From: Azospirillum brasilense
GTDB lineage: Bacteria; Pseudomonadota; Alphaproteobacteria; Azospirillales; Azospirillaceae
Direction of reading: 5' to 3'
Assembly (NCBI RefSeq): GCF_001315015.1
Contig: NZ_CP012915.1
Location: 496,001 to 560,000 of the forward strand
DNA: 64,000 nt
Made by a program: the position numbers and the translations under genes. Positions within the stretch are counted from its first letter, which is position 1, and each line of letters starts with the position of its first letter. The notes under the pieces are model-generated. The model was not told where the DNA came from and did no database searches. It worked only from the letters and a program-made list of their open reading frames with translations. Positions 28,501-36,515 of this stretch are shown here, piece after piece.

Positions 28501-28816
28501 GTCGGGACAAGGCGGCAATGGCAGCGGCGCGTTGCCCAAGCACAGTCCGCAATGGCTGGTCCCGCTCGCCAAGGGGGATGTCCCAACCTGGAATAAGGAC
28601 GACATCAAGGTCCGGCACGGCGTCCCGGATCGCCCTGGCCAGCCGGACAGCCCGGGTGTCGCTGCGGGTTACGACCAATGGCGCCGCCTGTGAACTGGTG
28701 GCGCATCTGGCAAGCTCAATTGCCAGAGCGCCTTCGGCTGGGGCGGCGCAGGTCATTGACCGGTCCAACCGGAAAGCGGCTCGGTCGAATTGCATCAAAG
28801 ATGCAGAATCAGGCAT
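25511..28816 (-). CDS. Divergent Mfd-like transcription-repair coupling helicase
   Basis: 1101 residues with the Mfd domain order: a UvrB-like N-terminal module (IPGWDIPLGERDQPLRTVLG), a short RNA-polymerase-interaction-like region (~445-510, beginning VHLDYGIG), a RecG-like helicase with Walker A CADVGYGKTE (~592-601), DEEQRFG (694-700), SATPVPRTL and QLRGRVGRGGTQAYAYL, and the C-terminal TRCF domain (EEIEDRFGPLPEEVE). It departs from standard Mfd in many conserved blocks (for example DEEQRFGTVQKR) and is slightly short. Standard Mfd displaces stalled RNA polymerase and recruits UvrA. This looks like a paralogue; whether it binds polymerase or UvrA is open. Confidence 0.85.
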   Translation of the reverse strand: MPDSASLMQFDRAAFRLDRSMTCAAPAEGALAIELARCATSSQAAPLVVTRSDTRAVRLARAIRDAVPDLDVVLIPGWDIPLGERDQPLRTVLGQRAAAIAALSRPAKGAGRLVLATAEAALQRLPPPDAWPDVALVIETGTLYDEETWRKRLIAGGYILDERIDEPGEAAFRGSVVEIFPGNADRPVRCDIVDGRVARIRTFDPASQRSTGDCNRITVHPVTEIPAAPEIVARLIQGLESRRDPIAAGLAEELAAGRRPYAFERLLPLAYDRLPSVLELLADSPVVIDEGVGDRLEARFDDLEEADASAMHLDRNAWETGLRGRAVLTLEPGGQASSSEPPAVSERTLPRLAGERIAAGESVIIAAANAADAARMAERVAAATGRPVPVLDRWPVDGPPATPAALVLRVAAGFTFDGVTVLAQRPRPEGGAGPAAPLAPVDLSCNDLAVHLDYGIGAVRGLDTVEAGGQPEDVLVMEYARENRLLVPAADLDRVWRYGSSDARVALDGLKGGNWITRRAELEREIGRTAKSLVRQAKRRTRTKAPVIAPPAGPMRRVAARFPYEETAGQRRAISAVMAELASGRPMDHLVCADVGYGKTEVALRAAAAVAFTGRQVAVLAPTSVLARQHLEVFRRRLAGLGLRIEPLTGGMAASAAKTVREGLADGSVAIAVGTHALLSKTVRFADLALVVVDEEQRFGTVQKRALARLSIGVHCLALSATPVPRTLQGALAGLRGVSVIDTPPVRRRPVRTRVAPYAPSVLRSALMREKARGGQSFCVAPRIADLPALEAEVRALAPGLSVAVAHGRLPVAELDQVMVDVAEGTVDVLVSTPIIETGIDIPRANTIVIRRPDLFGLGQLHQLRGRVGRGGTQAYAYLLTDPDTPLGERTERRLGSLEAIESLGGGFALSLLDLDQRGAGDLLGTDQSGHLRLVGTELYQHLLARALAGAETDDSPELRLGVPQTIPAAYLPEEELRIGLHRRLSRLRDEAAVEPLREEIEDRFGPLPEEVELLLAVAALRARCRRLGVAALAAGPSGVSLTLNDTPCRAVREAALERLWTGQVRRTDDRLVFALGADGPSEILDNARALLDQLPPVGTA

Positions 28817-28951
28817 GGCACATTCGTCAGGGGAAATGGGGACGGTTGGCTCTTAACAGCCGGACGCCCATTCATTCCCAACGGAGTGGTGGCCAAATTC
28901 GTTGGGCGTTCCGTACGCGCTGCGCCTTTGTGGCCGGTCCGTGTGCTGAAC

Positions 28952-28975
28952 AAGGGGCGGCGACGGCCGCCCCTT
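28952..28975 (-). terminator. Stem-loop downstream of the YsnF/DUF2382 genes
   Basis: AAGGGGCGGC (28952-28961) pairs with GCCGCCCCTT (28966-28975) around a four-base loop. It lies 27 bases after the minus-strand stop at 29003 and would end that transcript before the mfd-like gene. The trailing T-run is weak. Confidence 0.65.
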
Positions 28976-29002
28976 TGTCTTTGTGAGGTGCCGCTGTGAG
29001 CG

Positions 29003-29938
29003 TTACCGCTCGATGTCGTCCCGGCGCACGGTGTTCTCCACCCCACCGCGCGACGTTCCGGTTCGGCTGTCCTCGACCTCAACCTCAGTACGGCGAACCG
29101 TATCCGACACGGTCTGGGCGCGTTCCTCGACGTCCTTGCGGATGACGACCTCTTCCTTGATCACCGCGCGTTTCTGGACCACCGCCTCCTCGTCGGTTTC
29201 GCTCACCTCAATGGTGCGTTCACGGAACGCGTCGGCCGGAACGTCTCCAACCTCACGCATGATGGGACGGCGTTCAACCGAGACCGTCTCGTCGCGCAGA
29301 CGAACCTGCTCCTCGACCGGAGTTTCGATCACATAGGTGCGCACGCGCACGACCCCGCGCTCCACGGCGCGCTTGCCGATGGACAATTCCTCTTCGGTGA
29401 CCGGAACCACCTCTTCGCGACCGCTGCCAACCCCAGTGTTCATCGTGGCGTCCGTCGTGGCGTCGGTCGTGTTCACGCTGCGGAATGCTTCGGCCGCGTT
29501 GCCGAGCTGGGCAGTGCTTCCCGCCCCGCCAACCGCATAGCGTGCCCGCTCCTCGGCAGCCGACGCTTCGTCATATGGCGCGGCCGTCTCGTCGTAACCC
29601 GTCCATCCGGACGAACGGTACGCCTCGCCCCGGTGTTCGATATCGACAACGGTGCCGCGCTCCAGAACCGCGATGGCCCGGTCCACATCCTCATCGTCCA
29701 GCCGCAGCTTCAGAAGCGTGCCGCCACGCCGCATCCCCTCGGCATAGACGTGAGCATCGGTGTCCGGGACGTTCCAATTGCTCAGGCGGGACAGGAAGCC
29801 GCCACCGCCACCGCCACCGGCGTCGCTGTGCGAGACGATCTCACCGACGCTGCGGTCGAAGCCCTCGGCCTCGAGATCCCGCAGGGCCGCTTCGGCGTCG
29901 GCGCGCGTATCGTAAAGGGCAATGATGGTCTTGTTCAT
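29003..29938 (-). CDS. YsnF/AvaK-type stress protein (DUF2382), long form
   Basis: I take ATG 29936-29938 (MNKTIIALYDTRADAEAALR) as the start, 311 residues. The N-terminal ~100 residues resemble the general-stress-protein fold with an Ala/Asp-rich helix and a run of seven Gly. The C-terminal half (~180-311) is the DUF2382 domain, with the repeated pattern EEELSIGKRAVERGVVRVR, VEEQVRLRDETVSVERRP and VVQKRAVIKEEVVIRKDV. These charged proteins are linked with stress and desiccation responses in other bacteria; molecular function is unknown. The gene follows a shorter DUF2382 gene by four bases. Confidence 0.85.
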   Translation of the reverse strand: MNKTIIALYDTRADAEAALRDLEAEGFDRSVGEIVSHSDAGGGGGGGFLSRLSNWNVPDTDAHVYAEGMRRGGTLLKLRLDDEDVDRAIAVLERGTVVDIEHRGEAYRSSGWTGYDETAAPYDEASAAEERARYAVGGAGSTAQLGNAAEAFRSVNTTDATTDATMNTGVGSGREEVVPVTEEELSIGKRAVERGVVRVRTYVIETPVEEQVRLRDETVSVERRPIMREVGDVPADAFRERTIEVSETDEEAVVQKRAVIKEEVVIRKDVEERAQTVSDTVRRTEVEVEDSRTGTSRGGVENTVRRDDIER

Positions 29939-29942
29939 GAGC

Positions 29943-30359
29943 CTAGTCCTCGTTGGGTTGGTCGGTCCTGGCATCCCGCACCCCAGGTTCGTCGATGACT
30001 TCGACGATGGCTTCTTCCGAACGGAGAGTGATCGGCTGCTCGGCTTGGACGGTGCTCGTGGTCTTGCGCAGATGGATCTCTTCCCGCAAAACCAGCCGCC
30101 GTTCGACCACCAGCATCTCCTCAACCACCGGGATGATGGTTGTGGTGCCATCCTGGCGGATGTCCGGACGGACATCGATGGCACGGTTCACCGGTACCCG
30201 AACGACCTCGACATCCTCGCGCTTCAGCTCCTGCCGGACGAGTTCCTCATGTTCGGTGACTCTGGTGGTCACCCGCACACGACCGCGCTCGACCTCGCGT
30301 TTGCCAACCGAGGCGGTTTCCTCATGAAGCGGAACGACCTCTTCGCGGTCGCTGGCCAT
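29943..30359 (-). CDS. DUF2382 (YsnF-type) protein, short form
   Basis: 138 residues from ATG 30357-30359 (MASDREEVVPLHEE). It is essentially one DUF2382 domain: VGKREVERGRVRVTTRVTE, ELVRQELKREDVEVVRVPV and LVVERRLVLREEIHLRKTTS. It is highly charged, with no signal peptide or membrane segment. It is the middle gene of a three-gene unit (42-residue membrane peptide, this gene, long DUF2382 protein) with gaps of 8 and 4 bases, so the three products probably act together. Confidence 0.83.
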   Translation of the reverse strand: MASDREEVVPLHEETASVGKREVERGRVRVTTRVTEHEELVRQELKREDVEVVRVPVNRAIDVRPDIRQDGTTTIIPVVEEMLVVERRLVLREEIHLRKTTSTVQAEQPITLRSEEAIVEVIDEPGVRDARTDQPNED

Positions 30360-30367
30360 GGCGCACC

Positions 30368-30496
30368 CTAGCGCAAGAAAAAGTACAGGAGGATCGCGAA
30401 CACAATCAGCCCGACGATGATCCATGTCCAATTGAGACCACCTGCGCTTGCGGCTTCATAAACACCGAACTTTTTGGGACCTCGATCGTTCGCCAT
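30368..30496 (-). CDS. 42-residue single-pass membrane peptide
   Basis: From ATG 30494-30496 to TAG 30368-30370. GGAG stands about eight bases upstream of the start. The peptide begins MANDRGPKKFGVYEAAS and ends in one strong transmembrane helix (WTWIIVGLIVFAILLYFFL). It is the first gene of the DUF2382 unit, eight bases before the next start. Similar short helices precede stress genes in other bacteria, but I cannot name a family. Confidence 0.72.
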   Translation of the reverse strand: MANDRGPKKFGVYEAASAGGLNWTWIIVGLIVFAILLYFFLR

Positions 30497-30899
30497 GACG
30501 TCATCTCCGGCTGGGCCACTGGGGTCTTAACAGCAACTCCTCTTCACCGTTCCAGTAAAGAAAGGAGAGATGAAAACATGGCGTTGTCTTTTGGCCTGGA
30601 TGGGCTGGGAGCCCAGCCGTTGCGGCCTTCGAGCGGTGCAGCGATGTGTAAAGACCAGATAAAAATGGTCCAGCTGCACGTCCGACATCGTTGGTGAAAT
30701 AGGTCGGATTTTACCCGCTCTCCGCTACTGCGAAAATGCTGCGACAGAGCCGACAGCTCTGAAGCAGCGGAGGCAGTGTCCCGGCACGTGGTGTCTGAGG
30801 CGTGAGGCCGACCCGCCGGAGCGCTTCCCCATAGCTGGCGCAGGCGGTCAAGGGCCGGGCCACGGCGGTGCCGGACGCCACGGAACGGATGACGATGCT
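30497..30899. other. Intergenic region before the ISKra4-like remnant
   Basis: About 400 bases with no supported gene. It contains the promoter region of the 42-residue peptide (minus strand) near 30500-30560. A possible plus-strand 39-codon frame at 30578 has GGAG upstream, but its sequence is unremarkable. The right part (~30720 on) may be decayed transposase sequence. Confidence 0.5.
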
Positions 30900-31309
30900 G
30901 GCCGACGCCATGTCTCCACCGAGCACATGGCCCCGGAATTGCTCTACCTGGAGAGCAAGTGGGCGTCTCTGGTGTCCTACGGGCTGACCGCCGACCTGCT
31001 GAAGGATCTCGTCTTCCTGACCGACGGCGGCGACAATCTCCATGCCCGGTGGACGGCTATGGATCCAGCGCCGAGCATGACCTTGACCGGTTTCATGTTA
31101 CGATGCCGCTCACGGTGCTCGGGCAGTACACCAAGGGCTTGGCGCATCACAACGCCGAGGAGGCGGAGGCGATCCAGATCCGCCTGGAGCGCATCAAATG
31201 GCGGCTGTGGCACGGCGACGCCCGTGAGGCGCTGATCCGGATCGAGGATTTGGCCGAGGGCCTCGCCGACCTGTTCAAGGCGGTGCCAGAGTTGCAGCAG
31301 GGGCTGTGA
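30900..31309 (+). mobile_element. ISKra4-like transposase fragment with frameshift
   Basis: Frame 30927 encodes ELLYLESKWASLVSYGLTA and LKDLVFLTDGGDNL. The sequence then continues in the next frame from about 31068 as FHVTMPLTVLGQYTKGLAH and RLERIKWRLWHGDAREALI, ending at TGA 31307-31309. Together these match the C-terminal part of ISKra4-type transposases interrupted by a frameshift. The N-terminal half is missing. Its last ~35 bases overlap the 3' end of the SRPBCC gene on the other strand. Confidence 0.75.
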
Positions 31310-31748
31310 CACCGGCGCCGCAAAGCGCCGCCAACGCCTGGAATCCCGCGGCGAACGTGTTTCGCCCCACCTGCTCGCGCAGCGCGGGCAGATCCTCGGG
31401 CCGACAGTCAAAGTCGGCCCACCACTCCCCGAAGGTCCGGTTTCCCTCCGTCACCTCGGTCAGGCGGAAGGTCGCGACGTAGTCGGTGAGCGGCAGCGGG
31501 GATTCGAGGATCGTGTAGGTGTAGGAGCGCTCGCGGTCGCTGAAGCATACCAACTGCTCGCGCAGCCGGCCGCCGGGCGTAAGCCCGAAGTTGCGGACGC
31601 AGCCGACCGTGTCGCTGCGCAGCCCGTCCTCGATGTGGCTGTCCGCGATGATGGGATGCCAGGCGTGGTGGCCGTTGAAATCCCGCGCCTTGTCCCAGAC
31701 CTCCCCGACGGGTGCGTCGATGACGGTGCTGACATAGACCCGTGCCAT
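31275..31748 (-). CDS. SRPBCC (polyketide cyclase/dehydrase-like) family protein
   Basis: 157 residues from ATG 31746-31748 (MARVYVSTVIDAPVGEVWD). The START-like helix-grip fold is recognisable: VIDAPVGEVWDKARDFNGHH, GCVRNFGLTPGGRLREQLV, SYTYTILESPLPLTDYVATF and GEWWADFDC. Such proteins bind small hydrophobic ligands or act as cyclases or hydrolases. It lies 12 bases downstream of the PEP-hydrolase-like gene and is the last gene of the Tm-1-like operon. Its final ~12 residues (VTAPAATLAPP) are encoded where the transposase remnant ends, so the natural C-terminus may have been replaced. Confidence 0.85.
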   Translation of the reverse strand: MARVYVSTVIDAPVGEVWDKARDFNGHHAWHPIIADSHIEDGLRSDTVGCVRNFGLTPGGRLREQLVCFSDRERSYTYTILESPLPLTDYVATFRLTEVTEGNRTFGEWWADFDCRPEDLPALREQVGRNTFAAGFQALAALCGAGVTAPAATLAPP

Positions 31749-31759
31749 GCGTTTCCCCC

Positions 31760-32596
31760 TCAGCGTTGCTTGGTGATGGCCTTGAAACGGCGCGTCTGTT
31801 CGGTCAGCGCGGTTTCCGTGGGCAGGCGCTCCATGCTGGACGCCCCATAGAAGCCATGACAGACGGCGGATGCGCCGAGGACGAAGGAGGCGTCCTCCGG
31901 CGTGGAGATCGGGCCGCCGTGGCACAGCACGATCACGTCCTTGCGCACCCGCAGGGCCGCCTCCGCCCAGGCATCGATCTTCGGCACGCAGTCCTTCAGC
32001 GACAGCGCCGTTTCCGCTCCGATGCTGCCGCCGGTGGTCAGGCCGAGGTGGCAGACGATGACGTCGGCCCCGGCCTCGGCCATCGCCACCGCCTCTCCTT
32101 CCGAGAAGACGTAGGGCGTGGTCAGCAGGTCCAGCTCATGGGCGGCGCGGATCATGTCCACCTCCAGCCCGTAGCCCATGCCGGTCTCCTCCAGGTTGGC
32201 CCGGAAAACGCCGTCGATCAGCCCGACGGTCGGGAAGTTCTGCACGCCCGAGAAGCCCAGATCGGCCAGCCGGCGCAGGAACTGGTCCTGGATCATGAAG
32301 GGATCGGTGCCGTTGACTCCGGCCAGCACTGGCGTATGCCGGACCACCGGCAGCACCTCGCGCGCCATGTCGACGACGATCTCGTTGGCGTTGCCGTAGG
32401 CGAGCAGCCCGGCGAGCGAGCCGCGCCCGGCCATGCGGTAGCGGCCGGAGTTGTAGATGACGATCAGGTCGATCCCGCCCGCCTCCTCGCATTTGGCGGA
32501 CAACCCGGTTCCGGCGCCGCCGCCGACGATGGGTTCGCCGCGGGCGATCATGCCGCGAAACCGGTCGAGGATCTGTTGACGGGGAATGCGGGGCAT
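31760..32596 (-). CDS. PEP-hydrolase-family TIM-barrel protein
   Basis: 278 residues, the full length of the family. Characteristic blocks are [83 protein letters not shown] and GGPISTPED. Members are annotated as phosphoenolpyruvate hydrolases or TIM-barrel signalling proteins, but biochemical proof is thin. The same fold makes up the C-terminal half of plant Tm-1, while the neighbouring gene supplies the other half. A cytosolic enzyme acting with its Tm-1-like partner is the best inference. It is 13 bases downstream of the partner gene. Confidence 0.9.
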   Translation of the reverse strand: MPRIPRQQILDRFRGMIARGEPIVGGGAGTGLSAKCEEAGGIDLIVIYNSGRYRMAGRGSLAGLLAYGNANEIVVDMAREVLPVVRHTPVLAGVNGTDPFMIQDQFLRRLADLGFSGVQNFPTVGLIDGVFRANLEETGMGYGLEVDMIRAAHELDLLTTPYVFSEGEAVAMAEAGADVIVCHLGLTTGGSIGAETALSLKDCVPKIDAWAEAALRVRKDVIVLCHGGPISTPEDASFVLGASAVCHGFYGASSMERLPTETALTEQTRRFKAITKQR

Positions 32597-32609
32597 CGTC
32601 GAAGGCTCC

Positions 32610-33845
32610 TTATGGCGTCGTGCCGTGGCCGGTCGCGGCGATGTCCCGGAAGGCCTGGACGAGCGCGGCGGCGAAGGCGGGGTCGTTGATGTTGTGGGGA
32701 AGGCGGATCAGCCGGCGCGCGTCCGTCTGCTCGACGGTGCGCTCCAGCGCATCGAACAGCGCGGCGTCCGCCTCGGGATCGTGGAAGGGCTGGCCCGGCG
32801 CGTCGAGAACCGACACGCCCCCTTCGGGGATGAGGAAGCGCACCGGCCCGGTGAAGGCGTTCAGCTTGCGGCCGATCCAGGCGCCCATCGCCCGGTTTTC
32901 CTCCGCGGTGGTGCGCATCAGCGTGACCTGCGGGTTGTGCACATAGAACAGCCGGTCGCGGTAGCGGTCGGGCACAGTCTCGCGCGGGCCGAAATTCACC
33001 ATGTCCAGCGCGCCGCAGGACCCGACATAGGGGATGCCGGCCCGCGCGATGGCGTCCAGCCGCTCCTCTCCGGCGCTGAAGACGCCACCCATCAGCAGGT
33101 CGCAGACCTCGGTGGTCGTCACGTCCAGCACGCCCGCCAGCAGGCCCGAGGCGACGAGCTTCTCCATCGCCCGCCCGCCGGTGCCGGTGGCGTGGAAGAC
33201 CAGGCAGTCGTAGGTGGGGTCGAGCGCCTGGGACAGCTGCGTGACGCAGGGCGTCGTCACGCCGAACATGGTGAGGCCCAGCGCCGGCTTGGTGTCCGTC
33301 TCGGGGATCGCGCGCGCCACCATGCCGGCCATCGCGTGGGCGGCGTTGCCCAGCACGCGGCGCGAAATCCGGTTCAGCCCGGCGACGTCGGTGACCGAGG
33401 CCATCATGCAGAGGTCCGTCTCGCCGACGTAGGACGCGACGTTGCCCGACGCGACCGTGGACACGATCAGCTTGGGCGTCCCCACGGGAAGCGCCCGCAT
33501 GCCCGGCGCGATGATCGCCGTACCGCCGGAACCGCCCAGCCCGATCATCCCGGCGACGTCGGAACGTCGCTCGACGAAGCGCAGGAACGCGTCGGCCATG
33601 CGCGACACGGCCAGCCCGCGGTCGTCGGTGCCCAGCACCGCTTCCGCCCCGTCGGGGTAGCAGGAGGCGACGTCCCGCGCCGAGACGTCGGCCGGGACGG
33701 CGGGCGGGCGGGTGCCCACATCGACCGTCACCGTGCGCAGCCCCTCCGCCGCGATCAGCCCCCGCACATAGTCCAACTCGATTCCCTTGGTGTCGTAGCA
33801 ACCGACGACATAGACCGTCGCCGCGCCTCGCTCCGCATCCGCCAT
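32610..33845 (-). CDS. Tm-1-like ATP-binding protein (UPF0261)
   Basis: 411 residues from ATG 33843-33845 ([20 protein letters not shown]). Typical UPF0261 blocks are [99 protein letters not shown] and [17 protein letters not shown]. The glycine-rich loops make up the ATP site in the Tm-1 structure. Tomato Tm-1, a fusion of this domain with a PEP-hydrolase-like barrel, inhibits tobamovirus replication; the bacterial role is unknown and probably metabolic. It is the first gene of a three-gene operon, divergent from the fused regulator. Confidence 0.92.
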   Translation of the reverse strand: MADAERGAATVYVVGCYDTKGIELDYVRGLIAAEGLRTVTVDVGTRPPAVPADVSARDVASCYPDGAEAVLGTDDRGLAVSRMADAFLRFVERRSDVAGMIGLGGSGGTAIIAPGMRALPVGTPKLIVSTVASGNVASYVGETDLCMMASVTDVAGLNRISRRVLGNAAHAMAGMVARAIPETDTKPALGLTMFGVTTPCVTQLSQALDPTYDCLVFHATGTGGRAMEKLVASGLLAGVLDVTTTEVCDLLMGGVFSAGEERLDAIARAGIPYVGSCGALDMVNFGPRETVPDRYRDRLFYVHNPQVTLMRTTAEENRAMGAWIGRKLNAFTGPVRFLIPEGGVSVLDAPGQPFHDPEADAALFDALERTVEQTDARRLIRLPHNINDPAFAAALVQAFRDIAATGHGTTP

Positions 33846-33950
33846 GGCCGGGCCTCCTCCCTTGGTCTTTTCCGGAAGTGTAGGCCGCCCGCCGGGGGTG
33901 CCAACCGGAGCGTTGCGGCGGAGCGGGTAATCTTGGGTATAGTGGTTGGC
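33846..33950. promoter_or_regulatory. Divergent control region Tm-1-like operon / fused regulator
   Basis: Only 105 bases separate the two start codons, so the regulator very likely controls both directions here. GGAGG stands about eight bases before the Tm-1-like start on the minus strand. I found no -24/-12 sigma-54 promoter (GG-N10-GC) that stands out. Confidence 0.55.
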
Positions 33951-35732
33951 ATGACCCATGACCGGACTCAGCTGCTGGACGATCTGCGGCGGGCCTGCGC
34001 GGGCCGGCACACGCTGCTGGTCGGCGCCGCCATCGGCACCGGCCTCGCCGCCCGCGCCGCGGCGCGCGGCGGCGCCGACTTCCTGCTGGCGCTCGCCGCG
34101 GGACGCTTCCGCACCATGGGGGCGTCGTCCATCGCCACCATGCTGGCGCTGCGCGACAGCAACGCCTTCGTCGCCGACTTCGCCTGCTCGGAGATCGTCG
34201 ACGCGACGACGATCCCGGTCTTCTTCGGCGCCTGCGCCTGGGGCCTCGCGGAGGAGGAGTTTTCCCCTTTCATGGAGCGGCTGCGCGGCTGGGGCTTCGC
34301 CGGGGTGGTGAATTTCCCCACCGTGTCGCATGTCGACGGGCGCTTCCGCGAGGCGCTGGAGCGCACCGGCCTGGGCTTCGCGCGGGAGGTCCGCCTGCTG
34401 GAGGCGGCGCGGGCGGGCGGGCTGGCGACCGTCGGCTATTTCCGCCGCCGGGAGGAGGCGCTGGCGCTCGCCCGGGCGGGGGTGGACGTCTATTGCTTCA
34501 ACATCGGCTGGAACGCCGGCGGCGCCGTGGGCGTGCCCAGCGGGGAGTCGGTGCTGCAGGTCGGCAACCGCGCCCGCGGCCACATCAAGGCGATCCGCAC
34601 CGCCGACCCCGGCGCGCTGTGTGTGATCGAGGGTGGGCCGATCACCACTCCCCAGCACATGCACGAAGCCTGTCGCGAGGCGCGGGCCGACGGCTACATC
34701 GGCGGCTCGACCATCGACCGTCTGCCCTCGGAAAGCTCGATGGAGGAGATGACCGCCGCCTTCAAGCTGGTCTCCACCCTGCAGCGGCGCATCGACCGGC
34801 TGGAACGCCGCCTCGACCAGACCGGCCAGGGGATGGGGCTGGTCGGCCGCACCGACGCGCTGGTGGAGGCGCGGGCGCGGCTGGAGCATCTCGGCGCCGA
34901 CGGCGGGCCGGTATGGGTCGCCGGGCCGGACGGCAGCGGGCGGTCGCTGGTGGCCAACCTGCTGCACGGGCGCGGGCCGCAGCGCCAGCGTCCCCCGATG
35001 ACCGTCGATGCCCGCCATCTGGACGGCGGGTGGCTGTTCGGGGCGGAGCCGGCGGACGGCGGACGCCGCCGCCTCGGCTGGGTCGAGGCCGCCAACGGGA
35101 CGACGCTGGTGATCGAGAACGCGGAGGGCCTGACGCCCGGCACGCAGTCCGAGCTTGCCGCCTTCCTGGAGTGCGGCAGTTTCCGCCGCCAAGGCGGCCA
35201 GGACAGCCTGCGCTCCAACGCGCGAATCATCCTGATCGGAACGGCGGGCCTGGAGGCTGCGGCCGGCGCCGGGACGCTCGTGCCCGACTTGGCCCGTCGC
35301 CTCGCCCGACGCGACATCGATCTGCCGCCGCTGAGCGAGCGGCTGGACGACATTCCGCTGCTGGTCGAGCATTTCGCGGCGGCGCTGCGCCCGTCGGCGG
35401 GTCCCGTGCGCCTGTCGCCACGGGCGTTCCGGCTGCTCATCGCCCATGACTGGCCGGGCAACCTCCGCGAATTGCGCGCCATCGTCGAGCAGGCGCTGGA
35501 CGGCAGCGGCGACGTCATCGAGGCGGAGTCTCTGCCCGTCCTGGACGGCAAGCGCACGGGCCGCCCACGCCCCGACGCGCCCGGAGACCGGTCGCCCAAT
35601 CAGTCGGAACGGGACTGGATTCTCGACGGCCTGCGGCGGCACCGTTTTCGCCGGGGGGAGACGGCCCGCTTCCTCGGCCTGTCGCGCAAGACGCTCTACA
35701 ACAAGATGCGGCACTACGGCCTGTTGGAATGA
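33951..35732 (+). CDS. Regulator: PEP-hydrolase-like TIM barrel fused to degenerate AAA+ and Fis-type HTH
   Basis: 593 residues from ATG 33951. Residues 1-270 are a full paralogue of the TIM barrel encoded next door ([57 protein letters not shown]). A coiled segment (276-290) links to an AAA+ domain (~295-515) of the sigma-54-activator type: Walker A GPDGSGRS (325-332), LFG (362-364), WPGNLREL (501-508). The sigma-54-contacting GAFTGA loop is replaced by [10 protein letters not shown], and Walker B reads LVIEN instead of LFLDE. A Fis-type HTH ends the protein ([20 protein letters not shown]). It probably senses the pathway's ligand and acts as an ordinary DNA-binding regulator; that role is inference. 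Confidence 0.88.
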   Translation: MTHDRTQLLDDLRRACAGRHTLLVGAAIGTGLAARAAARGGADFLLALAAGRFRTMGASSIATMLALRDSNAFVADFACSEIVDATTIPVFFGACAWGLAEEEFSPFMERLRGWGFAGVVNFPTVSHVDGRFREALERTGLGFAREVRLLEAARAGGLATVGYFRRREEALALARAGVDVYCFNIGWNAGGAVGVPSGESVLQVGNRARGHIKAIRTADPGALCVIEGGPITTPQHMHEACREARADGYIGGSTIDRLPSESSMEEMTAAFKLVSTLQRRIDRLERRLDQTGQGMGLVGRTDALVEARARLEHLGADGGPVWVAGPDGSGRSLVANLLHGRGPQRQRPPMTVDARHLDGGWLFGAEPADGGRRRLGWVEAANGTTLVIENAEGLTPGTQSELAAFLECGSFRRQGGQDSLRSNARIILIGTAGLEAAAGAGTLVPDLARRLARRDIDLPPLSERLDDIPLLVEHFAAALRPSAGPVRLSPRAFRLLIAHDWPGNLRELRAIVEQALDGSGDVIEAESLPVLDGKRTGRPRPDAPGDRSPNQSERDWILDGLRRHRFRRGETARFLGLSRKTLYNKMRHYGLLE

Positions 35733-36412
35733 CCGGCGCCGGGCGGAAGCACCAGCCCGTCGGCCGCCCGCCTCATGACGTCATGATGGTTTTCGAAGCC
35801 GGCCGGCCGATAGAGGAGGACGGGACCGCCGCCCTCTCTGCGCAGTTCGGCGGCCACCGCAGCGGCGTTCGCGACCGCCTCGGCGTCGCGTGACGGATCG
35901 CCGGTCGCGGCACCCGGATGCACGACGAGGCGCCCCGCGCCCGCCGCCCGCAGGCGCCGGCCGATGTCGGCGTCGGCAGCGAAGCCGGTGACGGCGAATC
36001 CCGCACGTGCGGCCTGCTCCAGAAACGACACCTCCCGCTCCGCACCGAGCCCGACGCCGCGCAGCGTCTCGCCGGTTTCCCCGTCGAACAGCGCGGTGGT
36101 GGGGAGGTTGGCGACCGCGCGCACCCCGAACCGCCGCAGGGTCTTCAGGAACGGACCCACCGGCCGGAACGGGTCGACGGCCAGCACGCCGACGCACACA
36201 CCATCCGGCACGCCATCCGGCAATTCGGCCAAGGCGGCGAGCAGCCGCCCGTTGCTGTCCTGGACGGGAAGCAGGGCCAGATACTCGGCGCGGTCCACCG
36301 GATGCCCGCCTAAGGCTGGGCAGAACAGCCGCTCATCGGACGTTTCCGCCAAGGGACGGAGCGCGGAAACGATTTGTACGTCGAACCGACCGTTTTTCCC
36401 CATTTTACCCAT
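35714..36412 (-). CDS. Shortened PEP-hydrolase-like TIM-barrel paralogue
   Basis: The start is ATG 36410-36412 ([15 protein letters not shown]) or ATG 36401-36403, about 230 residues. The middle follows the barrel family: [59 protein letters not shown]. The N-terminal glycine-rich phosphate-binding block (GTGLSAK in the full-length paralogue) and the GGPI segment near the end are absent or unrecognisable. Its stop overlaps the last 19 bases of the regulator gene on the other strand. Catalysis is doubtful; a regulatory or structural partner is possible. Confidence 0.72.
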   Translation of the reverse strand: MGKMGKNGRFDVQIVSALRPLAETSDERLFCPALGGHPVDRAEYLALLPVQDSNGRLLAALAELPDGVPDGVCVGVLAVDPFRPVGPFLKTLRRFGVRAVANLPTTALFDGETGETLRGVGLGAEREVSFLEQAARAGFAVTGFAADADIGRRLRAAGAGRLVVHPGAATGDPSRDAEAVANAAAVAAELRREGGGPVLLYRPAGFENHHDVMRRAADGLVLPPGAGHSNRP

Positions 36413-36515
36413 GCCCCGGATCGTGCGCCGTTGTGGAATCGACCATGGGGCGGGACGGTATGGCAACGGGTTTCGGTGAAGGCTCGCCGGGACGACGCAA
36501 AACAGGGAGGAAGCG

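Noticed and set aside
26396..28693. 765-codon plus-strand frame over the mfd-like gene
   Set aside because: Complement of a clearly coding gene, His/Arg/Gly-rich translation, no ribosome site.
30578..30697. 39-residue plus-strand frame with GGAG upstream
   Set aside because: Codon pattern and sequence unremarkable, no neighbour relation; next to decayed transposase DNA.
32586..33950. Extension of the regulator frame upstream over the Tm-1-like gene
   Set aside because: The open frame runs on for 450 codons but is antisense to a conserved gene; the regulator's similarity starts at ATG 33951.
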